Assembly (NCBI GenBank): GCA_003213155.1
Contig: QCNQ01000003.1
Span: forward strand, 31,856 to 95,855
Source of the DNA: Pelagibacteraceae bacterium AG-426-G02
GTDB lineage: Bacteria; Pseudomonadota; Alphaproteobacteria; Pelagibacterales; Pelagibacteraceae
Reading direction: 5' to 3'
Length of the DNA: 64,000 nt
Under the pieces are notes generated by a model. That model did no database searches, was not told the DNA's origin, and saw nothing but the letters and a program-made list of their open reading frames with translations. Shown piece after piece: positions 17,515 to 26,542 of this stretch; the stretch's first letter is position 1, and each line of letters opens with the position of its first letter. Position numbers and translations under genes: made by a program.

Positions 17515-18960
17515 ATGGATAAAACATACTTTTTAACACAATCAACCGCATTATCTTTAGTAATTGTTATATGTTTAATTTTTTTATCATTTGGAATTTA
17601 TTATTCTAAAAACTTTCAAGGATTAAAAAATTATTTAACTGCAAATAGAAATATTGGATTTCTTTCATTAACAACAAGTTTAACAGCGTCTGCGCTAGGA
17701 GCTTGGATTCTTTTTGGTCCTGCTTCAGCTGCAACTTGGGGCGGTTTAGGTGCAGTAATTGGATATTCCCTTGGGACAGCTTTTCCAATGTTTTTTTTTA
17801 TATATCTTGGAAAAAAAATTAGAAAAGAGTTTCCTCAAGGTTCCACGCTCATTGAATTTTTAAGAAAAAAATTTGGTAAAAGTTTATTTAAACTTATTTT
17901 GCTGATGACAATTTTTTATATGTTTATTTTCTTATGTGCTGAAGTTACAGCGGTTGCAGTTTTGATTAACTATATTTCAGGTACTGAACTTTGGTTCATT
18001 GCTTTAATTGTGCTATTGTGTACTTTAACTTATACTTTATATGGTGGATTAAAAGCTTCAATATTGACTGATAACATTCAAATGTTTGTCATTGGTTTAT
18101 TATTATTGATTTCTTTAATGTATATTTTGTCTTTCACAGGATCAAAATTTTCATTTGATTTTGTAAAAGAAAAAAACCCGCATCTTTTAAGTGGATCTTA
18201 TTTGCCTGGTTACACTTCTGGTTTAACTTTTTTTATTGCTGTTGCAGCAACAAATCTATTTCACCAAGGCAATTGGCAACGTATTTATGCAGCAAAAGAT
18301 TATAAAACTCTAAAAAAAAGTTTGATTATATCTTTTTTGATAATTGTCCCGATTATTTTTTTTATGGGTTTCACAGGACTTGTTGGTTTTTCACTCAATT
18401 CATCAATAAGGCCCGATCTAAGTTTTTTTTACTTATTACTAAATGAACAAGCAATATTTTTATCAATAGTAATTATTATTTTAGGTCTAGCATTAACTAT
18501 ATCAACCGTAGATACCTTAATTAATGCAATATCAAGTTTAATTATAGTTGATGGTAAAGCTACATTTGGATTTAAAAAAAAGACTAATTATTTAAATTTT
18601 TCAAAATATATAATTGTTTTTTTATCCATAATATCTTTTGTAATTGCATCTTATGGCTTCGATATTTTATATTTGTTTTTACTGGCAGACTTATTTTGTT
18701 GCGCGTTCGTGTTAACAGTTTTTTATAGTTTTTATAATAAGATTGATGAAAAAACGGCATATATATCAATCCTTATTGGGTTTTTAGCCGGATTTTTGTT
18801 ATTCCCTTCACCAGATTTCTCAAAAAGTTTGTTGGTTGGAATATTGTTATCAAAAGAAATATTTAGTCCCTTTATATCCCAATCATTATTATTTTTGTCT
18901 TTTATCATCGCAACTTTCTTACCTTTTTTGGTTCTTAAAGTTAAAAAGATCAAATTTTAG
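17515..18960 (+). CDS. thiV: Sodium:solute symporter, HMP transporter ThiV
   Basis: Sodium:solute symporter (SSS) family carrier, 481 aa with about 13 membrane segments. Family features: YYSKNFQGLKNYLTANRNIG after the first helix, SLTASALGAWILFGPAS in the second, and QGNWQRIYAAKDYKTLKKS around residue 260. In SAR11 a riboswitch-controlled SSS carrier imports the thiamin pyrimidine precursor HMP (4-amino-5-hydroxymethyl-2-methylpyrimidine), which these cells cannot make; the TPP aptamer directly upstream makes that assignment strong here. Start is ATG 4 nt after the aptamer-borne Shine-Dalgarno. Transport itself is inferred from family and context. Confidence 0.9.
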   Translation: MDKTYFLTQSTALSLVIVICLIFLSFGIYYSKNFQGLKNYLTANRNIGFLSLTTSLTASALGAWILFGPASAATWGGLGAVIGYSLGTAFPMFFFIYLGKKIRKEFPQGSTLIEFLRKKFGKSLFKLILLMTIFYMFIFLCAEVTAVAVLINYISGTELWFIALIVLLCTLTYTLYGGLKASILTDNIQMFVIGLLLLISLMYILSFTGSKFSFDFVKEKNPHLLSGSYLPGYTSGLTFFIAVAATNLFHQGNWQRIYAAKDYKTLKKSLIISFLIIVPIIFFMGFTGLVGFSLNSSIRPDLSFFYLLLNEQAIFLSIVIIILGLALTISTVDTLINAISSLIIVDGKATFGFKKKTNYLNFSKYIIVFLSIISFVIASYGFDILYLFLLADLFCCAFVLTVFYSFYNKIDEKTAYISILIGFLAGFLLFPSPDFSKSLLVGILLSKEIFSPFISQSLLFLSFIIATFLPFLVLKVKKIKF

Positions 18961-19001
18961 TCGATTGTATTAAATGAATTAATAGTTATATAACTGACCG
19001 A

Positions 19002-19937
19002 ATGTCAGAAAACCAAATAGTAATTAATAATCTCTCAAAAGTTTATGATAATGGCTTTAATGCTTTAAAAAATATAAACCTCAATATCAAAAAAGGAGAA
19101 ATTTTTGCGATGCTTGGACCGAATGGTGCAGGTAAAACTACTTTGATTAGCATTATTTGTGGCATTGTAAAACCATCATCAGGAAAAGTTACAGTTGAAG
19201 AATTTGATATCATTGAAGATTATAGGGAAACAAGATCACGTATAGGACTCGTTCCTCAGGAATTAACTTTAGAGCAATTTGAAACCGTTTTTAATAACGT
19301 TTCTTATTCAAGAGGTTTGTATGGAAAAAAACCTGATCCAAAACATATTGAAAAAGTCTTGAAACAACTCAGTCTTTGGGACAAAAAAGATTTAATCTTG
19401 CGAAAATTATCAGGTGGAATGAAAAGAAGAGTTTTAATCGCTAAAGCATTATCTCATGAACCAAAAATTTTATTTTTAGATGAACCTACTGCTGGAGTAG
19501 ATGTTGAATTAAGACAAGAGATGTGGAAGGTGGTAAAATCATTAAGAGAAATAGGTGTTACAATTATTTTAACAACTCATTATATCGAAGAGGCTGAAGC
19601 GATTGCTGATCGAGTGGGAGTTATTAATCAAGGTGAAATTATCATTGTAGAACAAAAGAAAGAACTTATAAAAAAAATGGGTCGAAAAGTTTTATCTGTT
19701 GAATTACAGGAGGAAATTCAAGATATTCCAGAATCATTAAAAAAATATAATTTAATTATTGGAAATAACAAAATGTCTCTGGTTTACACTTATAATCTCG
19801 AAGAAAAACAGACAGGGATTACAAATCTTTTACAAGATATAAAAGACTCAGGATTAAAATTGAGGGATTTAAAAACAGAACAAAGTAATTTAGAAAAAAT
19901 ATTTGTAACTTTAGTTAGGGAAAATAATGAAAATTAA
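19002..19937 (+). CDS. ABC-2 type exporter ATP-binding protein
   Basis: ATPase of an ABC-2 type exporter, closest in style to YadG. Walker [13 protein letters not shown]-loop GLVPQEL, signature [16 protein letters not shown], Walker [13 protein letters not shown] and switch His in [10 protein letters not shown]. 311 aa with a ~75-residue C-terminal extension after the catalytic domain. The next gene, its permease, overlaps the stop by 11 nt, so the two are co-translated. The exported substrate is unknown; a neighbouring set of surface-glycan genes is on the other strand. Confidence 0.92.
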   Translation: MSENQIVINNLSKVYDNGFNALKNINLNIKKGEIFAMLGPNGAGKTTLISIICGIVKPSSGKVTVEEFDIIEDYRETRSRIGLVPQELTLEQFETVFNNVSYSRGLYGKKPDPKHIEKVLKQLSLWDKKDLILRKLSGGMKRRVLIAKALSHEPKILFLDEPTAGVDVELRQEMWKVVKSLREIGVTIILTTHYIEEAEAIADRVGVINQGEIIIVEQKKELIKKMGRKVLSVELQEEIQDIPESLKKYNLIIGNNKMSLVYTYNLEEKQTGITNLLQDIKDSGLKLRDLKTEQSNLEKIFVTLVRENNEN

Positions 19938-20694
19938 TTATTATGGATTTAAAGCTATTTACTTCCATGAAATGGATAGATTTAGACGAACTTTAGGTCA
20001 ATCTCTTTTATCACCAGTAATCTCAACATCGTTATATTTTATTGTTTTTGGTTCTGTGATTGGTGGTTACGTTCAAAAAATTGATGGTATCAGTTATGGA
20101 TCGTTTATAGTTCCAGGATTGCTGATGTTAACTCTATTAACTCAATCAATAAGTAATACTTCTTTTGGAATATTTTTTCCAAAATTTAATGGGACTATTT
20201 ATGAGATTTTAGCTGCACCTATATCCGCTTATGAAATTGTATTGGCATTTGTAAGTGCTGGAGCAACTAAAACACTGATTGTTGGTTTTGTAATTTTTTT
20301 GACAGCACAATTTTTTGCTGATGTACAAGTTCAATATCCATTGCTAATGATTTTTTTATTAGTTCTCGTTTCTTTTACATTTGCATTATTTGGATTTTTA
20401 GTTGGTTTAGTTAGCAAGGACTTTGAACAGATGTCAATAATCCCATCTTTTGTGATAACACCAATGGTATTTTTAGGTGGAAGTCTTTATTCATTAGATA
20501 TGTTACCTGAATTTTGGCAAGTGGTTACTTATTTTAATCCAGTTGTTTACCTAATTAGTAGCCTTAGATACTCTTTCTATGGCATATCAGATTTTAATAT
20601 TTGGATAAGTGTGGGTTTAATGGTGTTATTTTTGTCAGTTTGCGTGATTATTGTCTCTATATTACTTAAAAAGGGTTACAGCATTAAATCTTAA
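19927..20694 (+). CDS. ABC-2 type exporter permease
   Basis: Six-helix inner-membrane permease of the ABC-2 family (YadH-like), 255 aa. Typical sequence pieces are [37 protein letters not shown] and [19 protein letters not shown] before the last helices, with [14 protein letters not shown] near the end. Partner of the ATPase encoded directly upstream. It converges with the nucleotidyltransferase gene, the stops being 8 nt apart. Confidence 0.92.
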   Translation: MKINYYGFKAIYFHEMDRFRRTLGQSLLSPVISTSLYFIVFGSVIGGYVQKIDGISYGSFIVPGLLMLTLLTQSISNTSFGIFFPKFNGTIYEILAAPISAYEIVLAFVSAGATKTLIVGFVIFLTAQFFADVQVQYPLLMIFLLVLVSFTFALFGFLVGLVSKDFEQMSIIPSFVITPMVFLGGSLYSLDMLPEFWQVVTYFNPVVYLISSLRYSFYGISDFNIWISVGLMVLFLSVCVIIVSILLKKGYSIKS

Positions 20695-20701
20695 AAGAAA
20701 T

Positions 20702-21382
20702 TTATTTAAAAATTTTTTTGAGTTTTTTGAGGTTATCTAAATTGTCAACAGTGTACCATTTTTTTGGCATTACATCAGAAACATATAATTGTCTGATTTT
20801 AATTAGTTTTTTCCAGAGAATATTAAAGTCATCAGTTGGTTTTATTTTATCGTTTATCTTTTTTGGATTTAATATTTGAATACCGGTGCAGTAAATATCA
20901 GATTTTTGTGTTCTTGAGAGTTTTTTAACAATATTTTTTTTTTTAAAAATAAAATCTCCCGCTAATCCTTTAATTGGTTTTGTTGGAATTAACATGCACA
21001 AGGGCTGCCCTTTTTTATAATAATCTCTCTCAATTTTTTTAAAATCAATGTTAGTGACGTTGTCGCAAGTTAAGACGTAAATTGGAGAGTTAAATGATTT
21101 AAATATAGAGTTGAATATCCACCAAGAATTACCTTTTTTGTCTGTATTTATTATTGATGAAACTTTTTCCTCTATTAAATGTTTAGCTAAAATAGGCCCT
21201 TTGTAACCAACTGAAATATGAACAAAACTTATATATTTTTTCAGTCTTTTGATACCTCTTGCAATCAATGAGGTTTGTTTAAATTTAACTAAACCTTTAG
21301 GTATTTTTTTGGTAAGTGGCATTAATCTGGTTCCACGTCCAGCCGCCATTATAAAAGCATGATTTATTTTTCTATAAGTCAT
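20702..21382 (-). CDS. Sugar-phosphate nucleotidyltransferase
   Basis: NTP-transferase fold enzyme that makes an NDP-sugar. The nucleotide-binding motif AFIMAAGRGTRLMPLTKKIPKGLVKF is clear at the N-terminus and VLTCDNVTNIDF carries the metal Asp. 226 aa is short, with no left-handed beta-helix domain, in the class of MurNAc-1-P uridylyltransferase and related capsule or LPS enzymes. It overlaps the 3' end of the epimerase gene by 11 nt, so both work in the same pathway, probably surface glycan synthesis. Confidence 0.82.
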   Translation of the reverse strand: MTYRKINHAFIMAAGRGTRLMPLTKKIPKGLVKFKQTSLIARGIKRLKKYISFVHISVGYKGPILAKHLIEEKVSSIINTDKKGNSWWIFNSIFKSFNSPIYVLTCDNVTNIDFKKIERDYYKKGQPLCMLIPTKPIKGLAGDFIFKKKNIVKKLSRTQKSDIYCTGIQILNPKKINDKIKPTDDFNILWKKLIKIRQLYVSDVMPKKWYTVDNLDNLKKLKKIFK

Positions 21383-22325
21383 TAGATTTCAGACCAAACT
21401 TGATAATTTTTTCAATTTCAGACTGCGCTAATCTCTTTGCATTTTCAGAAGATACTATTTCTTTAAGTGGTTTTTTTAAAAGATTATTAAAATCGATTAC
21501 AAAATATTTTCTATTTTTAATTTTCATCTCTTTGGCATATTTTAACTCGTCCTCACCAATTAGATATTCATCTTGTCTATCACCTTTTCTAGATTGAATT
21601 ATTTTATATCTACCGCCAAATCTTTTTGTCCAGACTTTTAAGAAATCTATCATTTTTGCAGATTTCATTTCGGCTGAAAGAATTTTTCCATTTAATTTAT
21701 TTTTAAGTTTTAGAGCCTGATCAATTAAACTTACAGCTTCATTGACTGAGAAAAAAAATCGTCTCATATAAGGACCAGTAGTAAGAATAGTCTTATTTTT
21801 TTTATACATTTGCTTCCAAATTGGTAGAACAGATCCAGTAGACCATGTTACATTACCATACCTCACACAAATAAATTTAGTTTTACTATAAGATTTTATT
21901 GATGAAAAAAGTCTTTCCATACAAGATTTACTTAAACCATAAATATTTTTGATTGGTGGTGATGCTTTGTCGGTTGAAACACCTATAACTGTCGGAACTT
22001 TTTTGTTTATACAGGCTCGAACAATATTAGTAGATCCAAGTATATTTATATCAATACATTCAAATGGAAATTTTTCTGATAAGTCGACAAATTTTGTAGC
22101 TGCAGCATGAATTACGATATCGGGTTTAGTGTAATTTAAACAATCATGTACAGACTCAATATTTGAAACATCTAAAGGTACTACTTCACAATTCGTTAGA
22201 TTCTTTACCAAGAAATTTTGTTTATTATTACGAGCGCCAAGAAAAACTTTATATTTTTTCTTATAAAAATTAGCTAAATTTCTTCCTAGATAACCTGTAC
22301 CACCCGTTATTAGAATTTTTTTCAT
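21372..22325 (-). CDS. NAD-dependent sugar epimerase/dehydratase (polysaccharide biosynthesis)
   Basis: Extended short-chain dehydrogenase acting on NDP-sugars. GxxGxxG motif ILITGGTGYLGRNLANF at the N-terminus, VIGVSTDKASPPIKNIYGLSK with the catalytic Ser-Tyr-Lys set near residue 120-135, and a later VRYGNVTWSTGSVLPIW. STDKA and YGxSK resemble the CapD/PseB-like UDP-GlcNAc 4,6-dehydratases. 317 aa. Coupled to the nucleotidyltransferase; together they suggest a nucleotide-sugar modification for the cell surface. It is divergent from the next gene with 41 nt between starts. Confidence 0.85.
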   Translation of the reverse strand: MKKILITGGTGYLGRNLANFYKKKYKVFLGARNNKQNFLVKNLTNCEVVPLDVSNIESVHDCLNYTKPDIVIHAAATKFVDLSEKFPFECIDINILGSTNIVRACINKKVPTVIGVSTDKASPPIKNIYGLSKSCMERLFSSIKSYSKTKFICVRYGNVTWSTGSVLPIWKQMYKKNKTILTTGPYMRRFFFSVNEAVSLIDQALKLKNKLNGKILSAEMKSAKMIDFLKVWTKRFGGRYKIIQSRKGDRQDEYLIGEDELKYAKEMKIKNRKYFVIDFNNLLKKPLKEIVSSENAKRLAQSEIEKIIKFGLKSNDL

Positions 22326-22366
22326 TATTAAATGTTATAAATATGTTTATAATTTTAAAATAAATA

Positions 22367-23287
22367 ATGTCTATATCTATTCATATACCTTTTTACAATC
22401 CAAATCCTGAAAAAAAAGAAGGTTATAGAAATTTAAGACGTTTTGATTATCTTGAAGAAAATGTAATCAATCTAAAAACACTTTCAATTAAAAATGATAT
22501 TTTTATTCACACGCATAATGATTTTTTGGATGATAAAAATATAAATGCTAAAATTATCAAACATCAAATAAGTGATAGTGACCTAAACAAAGGGTATTTA
22601 ACATGGAAGTGTAGATCATTAATGGAAGAACAAAAAAATGACTATGAATACTTTACTTACTTAGAACACGACATTAAGTTCTCAGAAGTTAATTTACAAT
22701 ATTGGCTGAAATATCAAGATTTATTAGCAAATAAAGGGTTTCATTTAGGTTTTTTCATATATGAAATGAATAACAAAACTAACCAAAAGCATAGTATTCA
22801 CATTTCAAAAAAATTAGACAAATTTTTTGAAATTGAGGGTCAAAATTTCATCGTTAATGACTTAGAAAATTATTGTTGTTTCTGGATCTATACAAAAAAA
22901 CAATTTGAAACTTTTTTAAAATCCAAATGGTGGTCATTTGAAAAAAGAGCACATAACTTTAGACATAATTATGGTATTACAGAGAGATCATCAATTGGTT
23001 TCCACGCTCTTAGTATGAATTATTTCAAAGCAACTTTAATTCCTGAAAAAAATAATCAACCACATTCAGATTCTTTTATTGAACACATGACGAATAATTA
23101 TTATGAAAAATTTCCTGATTTAGACAAAAAAGATTACTTTGACATTAGAGGTGCCTGTAAGTTTCAAATTAATGAAATCATAATTGATAAAGAAAATAGA
23201 AAGAAAATGTCTGATAATTTCATTTTAAATAAATTAATTAAAAATCTTTTTTGGAAATTAAGATTTATCACTAGAAAATTTAACTGA
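22367..23287 (+). CDS. Hypothetical protein, possible glycosyltransferase
   Basis: 306-aa soluble protein without signal peptide that I do not recognise with confidence. DYEYFTYLEHDIKF around residue 95-105 looks like a GT-A type metal/nucleotide loop (acidic ExD after beta strands), and ISIHIPFYNPNPEKKEGYRN at the start resembles the opening strand of a glycosyltransferase. A basic aromatic C-terminus (LIKNLFWKLRFITRKFN) could touch the membrane. It lies beside NDP-sugar genes on the other strand, which supports a surface-glycan role. The stop overlaps the downstream hairpin. Confidence 0.5.
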   Translation: MSISIHIPFYNPNPEKKEGYRNLRRFDYLEENVINLKTLSIKNDIFIHTHNDFLDDKNINAKIIKHQISDSDLNKGYLTWKCRSLMEEQKNDYEYFTYLEHDIKFSEVNLQYWLKYQDLLANKGFHLGFFIYEMNNKTNQKHSIHISKKLDKFFEIEGQNFIVNDLENYCCFWIYTKKQFETFLKSKWWSFEKRAHNFRHNYGITERSSIGFHALSMNYFKATLIPEKNNQPHSDSFIEHMTNNYYEKFPDLDKKDYFDIRGACKFQINEIIIDKENRKKMSDNFILNKLIKNLFWKLRFITRKFN

Positions 23288-23306
23288 CCCATTTCTGGGC
23301 CAGTTA
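23281..23306. terminator. Hairpin between convergent gene and aceA
   Basis: TAACTGACCC and GGGCCAGTTA form a 10-bp stem (one G-U) with the loop ATTTCT. It overlaps the stop codon of the plus-strand gene and lies 32 nt past the aceA stop on the minus strand, so it can end both transcripts. The T-runs are short. Confidence 0.65.
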
Positions 23307-23337
23307 ATATACTAATATAATAAGAGGAGTTGTTTTA

Positions 23338-24612
23338 TTAGAATTGTTCAGACTCAGTTGAGCCATCCATTGCTGTGGTTGAGCTCTTTCCACTACTTAT
23401 TGTATTAGAAACAGCATCAAAATAAGATGTACCTACTTCTCTTTGGTGTTTTACACTTGTGTAACCATCTTTTTCACGAGCAAATTCTTGTTGTTGAATC
23501 TTAGAGTAAGCAGCCATACCTTCTTTTTTGTATTTTTCTGCTAATTCAAAAATTGCAATATTTTGTGTATGAAAACCAGCTAGTGTTATAAATTGAAATT
23601 TATAGCCCATTTTACTTATTTCTTTTTGAAATGAGGCAATTTCTTCGTCTGATAAATGCTTCTTCCAATTAAATGACGGAGAACAATTGTACGCTAAAAG
23701 CTTTCCAGGAAATTTTTCATGAATTGCATCTGCAAATTTTTTAGCCTCTTCAAGATTTGGTGTAGCTGTTTCACACCAAATTAAATCTGAATATGGTGCG
23801 TATGCTAATCCTCTTGAAATTGCTTGTTCAATTCCTGATTTTACATAATAAAATCCCTCTGGAGATCTTTCACCTGTTAGAAAAGGTTTATCATTTTCGT
23901 CAAAATCATTAGTGATTAGTTTTGCAGCATTTGCATCTGTTCTAGCCAAAATTATTAATTGCACATCAGCAATATCAGCTGCCAATCTTGCAGCTTTTAA
24001 ATTTTTAATCATAGTCCCTGTTGGTACAAGTACTTTGCCACCCATATGACCACATTTTTTTTCACTCGCTAATTGATCTTCAAAATGAACACCTGCTGCA
24101 CCAGCTTTAATAAACTTTTTTGTAAGTTCAAAAACATTTAATGGACCTCCAAAACCTGCTTCACCATCAGCAATGATTGGAAGCATATAATCAATTCTTT
24201 TCTCTTTTTTCATATCACCATCTTTTAGTTCCATATGTTGAATTTGGTCTGCTCTTAGCAAAGCGTTATTCATAGATTCAACAAGTTTTGGAGCACTATC
24301 ATATGGATATAATGATTGATCTGGGTACATTTCGCCAGCACTATTAGCATCTGCAGCCACTTGCCAACCACTTAGATAAATTGATTTTAGACCAGCTTTT
24401 GCATGTTGAACTGCTTGATTTCCAGATAAAGATCCTAAAGTACTAATATAATTTTCTGTATTAAGAAGCTTCCAAAGTTTAACTGATTGTTGTTTACATA
24501 GGGAATATTCTATTTTAATTGAGCCTCTTAATCTTTCAACTTCATCGGGGGTATAATCTCTTTTAATGCCTGCAAATCTTTTTAGTTCGTATGAGATGTT
24601 TTCTGCACTCAT
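23338..24612 (-). CDS. aceA: Isocitrate lyase
   Basis: Splits isocitrate into glyoxylate and succinate, the first step of the glyoxylate shunt. The catalytic loop [17 protein letters not shown] with the active Cys is seen around residue 195, with [24 protein letters not shown] near residue 80 and [16 protein letters not shown] metal-site residues. 424 aa is typical for the bacterial form. A good Shine-Dalgarno (GAGGTAACTACC) precedes the ATG. The upstream small gene is in the same direction (52 nt gap), and the TTTACAAA sites in front of that gene probably control both through the divergent XRE/IrrE-like regulator. Confidence 0.96.
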   Translation of the reverse strand: MSAENISYELKRFAGIKRDYTPDEVERLRGSIKIEYSLCKQQSVKLWKLLNTENYISTLGSLSGNQAVQHAKAGLKSIYLSGWQVAADANSAGEMYPDQSLYPYDSAPKLVESMNNALLRADQIQHMELKDGDMKKEKRIDYMLPIIADGEAGFGGPLNVFELTKKFIKAGAAGVHFEDQLASEKKCGHMGGKVLVPTGTMIKNLKAARLAADIADVQLIILARTDANAAKLITNDFDENDKPFLTGERSPEGFYYVKSGIEQAISRGLAYAPYSDLIWCETATPNLEEAKKFADAIHEKFPGKLLAYNCSPSFNWKKHLSDEEIASFQKEISKMGYKFQFITLAGFHTQNIAIFELAEKYKKEGMAAYSKIQQQEFAREKDGYTSVKHQREVGTSYFDAVSNTISSGKSSTTAMDGSTESEQF

Positions 24613-24664
24613 AATTGGTAGTTACCTCAGAAGTTAAAATTAAAATGAAAAAGTAAAATTTGAT

Positions 24665-24826
24665 TTAGTTAGAGTCGTTAAGAGTCTCAACTAAATCTTT
24701 CATTCCACTTGAACCCCAATCACAATGATCATCTCTCATGTAAATACCTCTACTATTATGTCTAGCAAGGTCCTCATTTTTTATGATTTGAGCCTCATTT
24801 TCTGTGTTTTTTTGTTTATCAGTCAT
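24665..24826 (-). CDS. Small conserved-looking protein upstream of aceA
   Basis: 53-aa soluble protein (MTDKQKNTENEAQIIK...), unrecognised. The first half is Asn/Glu/Lys-rich and probably disordered; the second has RGIYMRDDHCDWGSSGMKDL, where His-Cys-Asp-Trp stands out. The ORF track starts at 24862, but those extra 12 residues (MDFVNFVNYKIY) are just the translated operator repeats, so the ATG at 24826 is preferred. It is the first gene of the aceA transcript. Its position suggests a link to glyoxylate metabolism, but function cannot be told. Confidence 0.6.
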   Translation of the reverse strand: MTDKQKNTENEAQIIKNEDLARHNSRGIYMRDDHCDWGSSGMKDLVETLNDSN

Positions 24827-24839
24827 GTAAATCTTATAA

Positions 24840-24929
24840 TTTACAAAATTTACAAAATCCACAAAAAAGAATAAAAAGCTTGTAAATAAAGGAAAATAAT
24901 TGTAAATATAAATTTACAAAATTTACAAA
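24840..24929. promoter_or_regulatory. TTTACAAA operator repeats in the aceA/regulator divergent region
   Basis: The minus-strand side holds three tandem 9-mers, TTTACAAAA TTTACAAAA TCCACAAAA (24840-24866). The plus-strand side holds TTGTAAAT-ATAA-ATTTACAA followed by TTTACAAA (24900-24929), and TTGTAAA recurs at 24880. RamB/ScfR-type regulators are known to bind TTTGCAAA-like half-sites, so these are probable sites for the adjacent regulator, giving autoregulation and aceA control. Confidence 0.65.
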
Positions 24930-24937
24930 TAGAAAAT

Positions 24938-26368
24938 ATGAGTCAAAATGATTTAAAAATAGGACCAAAAATCAAGGCTTTTAGACGTCAACTTGGTCTT
25001 CAAGCTAATAAACTCGCGCAAGAAATAAATATTTCACCTAGTTATTTAAATTTAATCGAGGGAGGAAAAAGAAAAATTGATGGGGATCTACTTTTAAAAA
25101 TTTGCGAAAAGTTAAATATCGAACTTTCTCAATTAACATCAAAAGATGACGTAAATTTAGAAAATACATTATCAGAAATTTTAGATGATAAATTATTTGA
25201 GGATCTTGATATTTTGGGACCAGAAGTTAAAGATCTTGTGGGGACTAATCCAAAAATTGGAAAAGCAATTGTAAGATTAGGAGATATTTTAAAAAAAAAA
25301 GATCATGAATTAGTAAACAAGATTGAAAAAATTTCTGGAAAAATTGTTGATAATAGAAAGAACTCATTTCCAGGTGAAGTTATTTCTGACTTTCTTCAAG
25401 AAAATAAAAACTATTTTCCAAAATTAGAGGATTTTGCCAATAAAGTTTTTGAGAAGGTTCAAAAAAATAATCGTACAAGATATGTTGCTCTTTGTGATCA
25501 TTTAAAATCTGAATATGATATTATTGTCAAAGATGTTATTCCAGAGGAAAATAAACCTTTTTCTAAAATTTATAACAAAAGTAAAAAAGAGCTTCTGTTG
25601 AGTGATTATAGTTCTCTTGAAACAAAAAAACTTCATGCAGCTGCACAAATTGCACAAGAGGGTGCAATTAAAGAAATTGAGGATTATTTAATTAAATTTA
25701 CTTTTCCATCAGAAGAGTCTAAAAAATTAACTAAAATTGCTTTGCTTAATTATTGTGGTGCTGCAATATTAATGCCTTACAAACTTTTTCACTCAGAGTG
25801 TAAAAAACTTAAATACGATCTTGAATTATTACAAAATACTTTTGCAACATCCTTTGAACAAGTAGCTCATAGAGTAACCTGTTTGCAAGATCCAAAACTA
25901 CCTGGAATTCCATTTCATTTTTTAAGGGTAGATATGGCTGGAAATATTTCTAAAAGATTTTCTTTGTCTGGAATTGAAATTCCAAGATATGGAGGTGCGT
26001 GTCCAAGATGGAATGTTTATTCTGCATTTACAAGACCTGGAGTTATTCAAAGCGCTGTAAGTAAAATGACCAATGGAGAAAAATATGTTTGTATTGCAAG
26101 AACTGTTGAAAAAGGGATTGGAAGATTTGGAAGAGCAAAAAGTATTTTGTCTATCGGGTTAGGTTGCGAAGCTAAATATGCTAAAGATTTTGTATATACT
26201 GAAAATGTTAATTTGAGTGAAAAGTCATCAGAAATTCCAATAGGTGTGTCATGTAGAACCTGCGATAGATTAGATTGTTCTCAAAGAGCTTTTCCTCCTT
26301 TACACAAAAAATTTGATGTTGACATAAATCTGAGAGGCGTTTCAGTTTATGTAGGTGATAAAAATTAA
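24938..26368 (+). CDS. XRE/IrrE-like short-chain fatty-acid type regulator (RamB/ScfR family)
   Basis: 476-aa transcription factor. The N-terminal helix-turn-helix (IGPKIKAFRRQLGLQANKLAQEI then ISPSYLNLIEGGKR) occupies residues 8-60. A central ImmA/IrrE-like domain has HAAAQIAQEG in place of the usual HExxH zinc motif, so it is probably a ligand sensor rather than a protease. The C-terminal DUF2083-like part carries SCRTCDRLDCSQRAFPP, a Cys cluster. RamB, MccR and ScfR of this family control glyoxylate-shunt and propionate genes, and here the gene is divergent from the aceA operon with repeated sites between. Confidence 0.88.
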   Translation: MSQNDLKIGPKIKAFRRQLGLQANKLAQEINISPSYLNLIEGGKRKIDGDLLLKICEKLNIELSQLTSKDDVNLENTLSEILDDKLFEDLDILGPEVKDLVGTNPKIGKAIVRLGDILKKKDHELVNKIEKISGKIVDNRKNSFPGEVISDFLQENKNYFPKLEDFANKVFEKVQKNNRTRYVALCDHLKSEYDIIVKDVIPEENKPFSKIYNKSKKELLLSDYSSLETKKLHAAAQIAQEGAIKEIEDYLIKFTFPSEESKKLTKIALLNYCGAAILMPYKLFHSECKKLKYDLELLQNTFATSFEQVAHRVTCLQDPKLPGIPFHFLRVDMAGNISKRFSLSGIEIPRYGGACPRWNVYSAFTRPGVIQSAVSKMTNGEKYVCIARTVEKGIGRFGRAKSILSIGLGCEAKYAKDFVYTENVNLSEKSSEIPIGVSCRTCDRLDCSQRAFPPLHKKFDVDINLRGVSVYVGDKN

Positions 26369-26372
26369 AGAT

Positions 26373-26537
26373 ATGCTTAAGTTTATAATTCCTGCAGTCA
26401 TATTCTTTTTAATTGTTCTTTTTTGGGAAAAGATTAATGAGAAAATTTACCAAAAATTTAAGGTTAAAATTAATTTAGTTATTTTAACTGCAGCCTTATT
26501 ATTTGTCTTAGCAGTATTGATTTTGTTATACTTTTAG
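26373..26537 (+). CDS. Small two-helix membrane protein
   Basis: 54 aa (MLKFIIPAVIFFLIVLFW...) with two hydrophobic segments joined by a basic loop EKINEKIYQKFKVKIN. The track uses a GTG at 26355 inside the regulator's 3' end; the ATG at 26373, 4 nt past the regulator stop, gives a more natural N-terminus. It is flanked closely by the regulator and the TPR gene (5 nt), so it is probably translated from one message. Function unknown. Confidence 0.65.
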   Translation: MLKFIIPAVIFFLIVLFWEKINEKIYQKFKVKINLVILTAALLFVLAVLILLYF

Positions 26538-26542
26538 TTCTG

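Noticed and set aside
19002-23287. Hypervariable genomic island with mobile elements
   Set aside because: Surface-glycan genes are present but I see no integrase, transposase, tRNA junction or base-composition break to support recent transfer.
24827-24862. Start of the small aceA-linked ORF at 24862
   Set aside because: The extra residues are translated operator repeats, not protein-like conserved sequence.
24840-24929. CRISPR-like repeats
   Set aside because: The repeats are 9-mers without regular spacers and fit operator half-sites in a promoter region.
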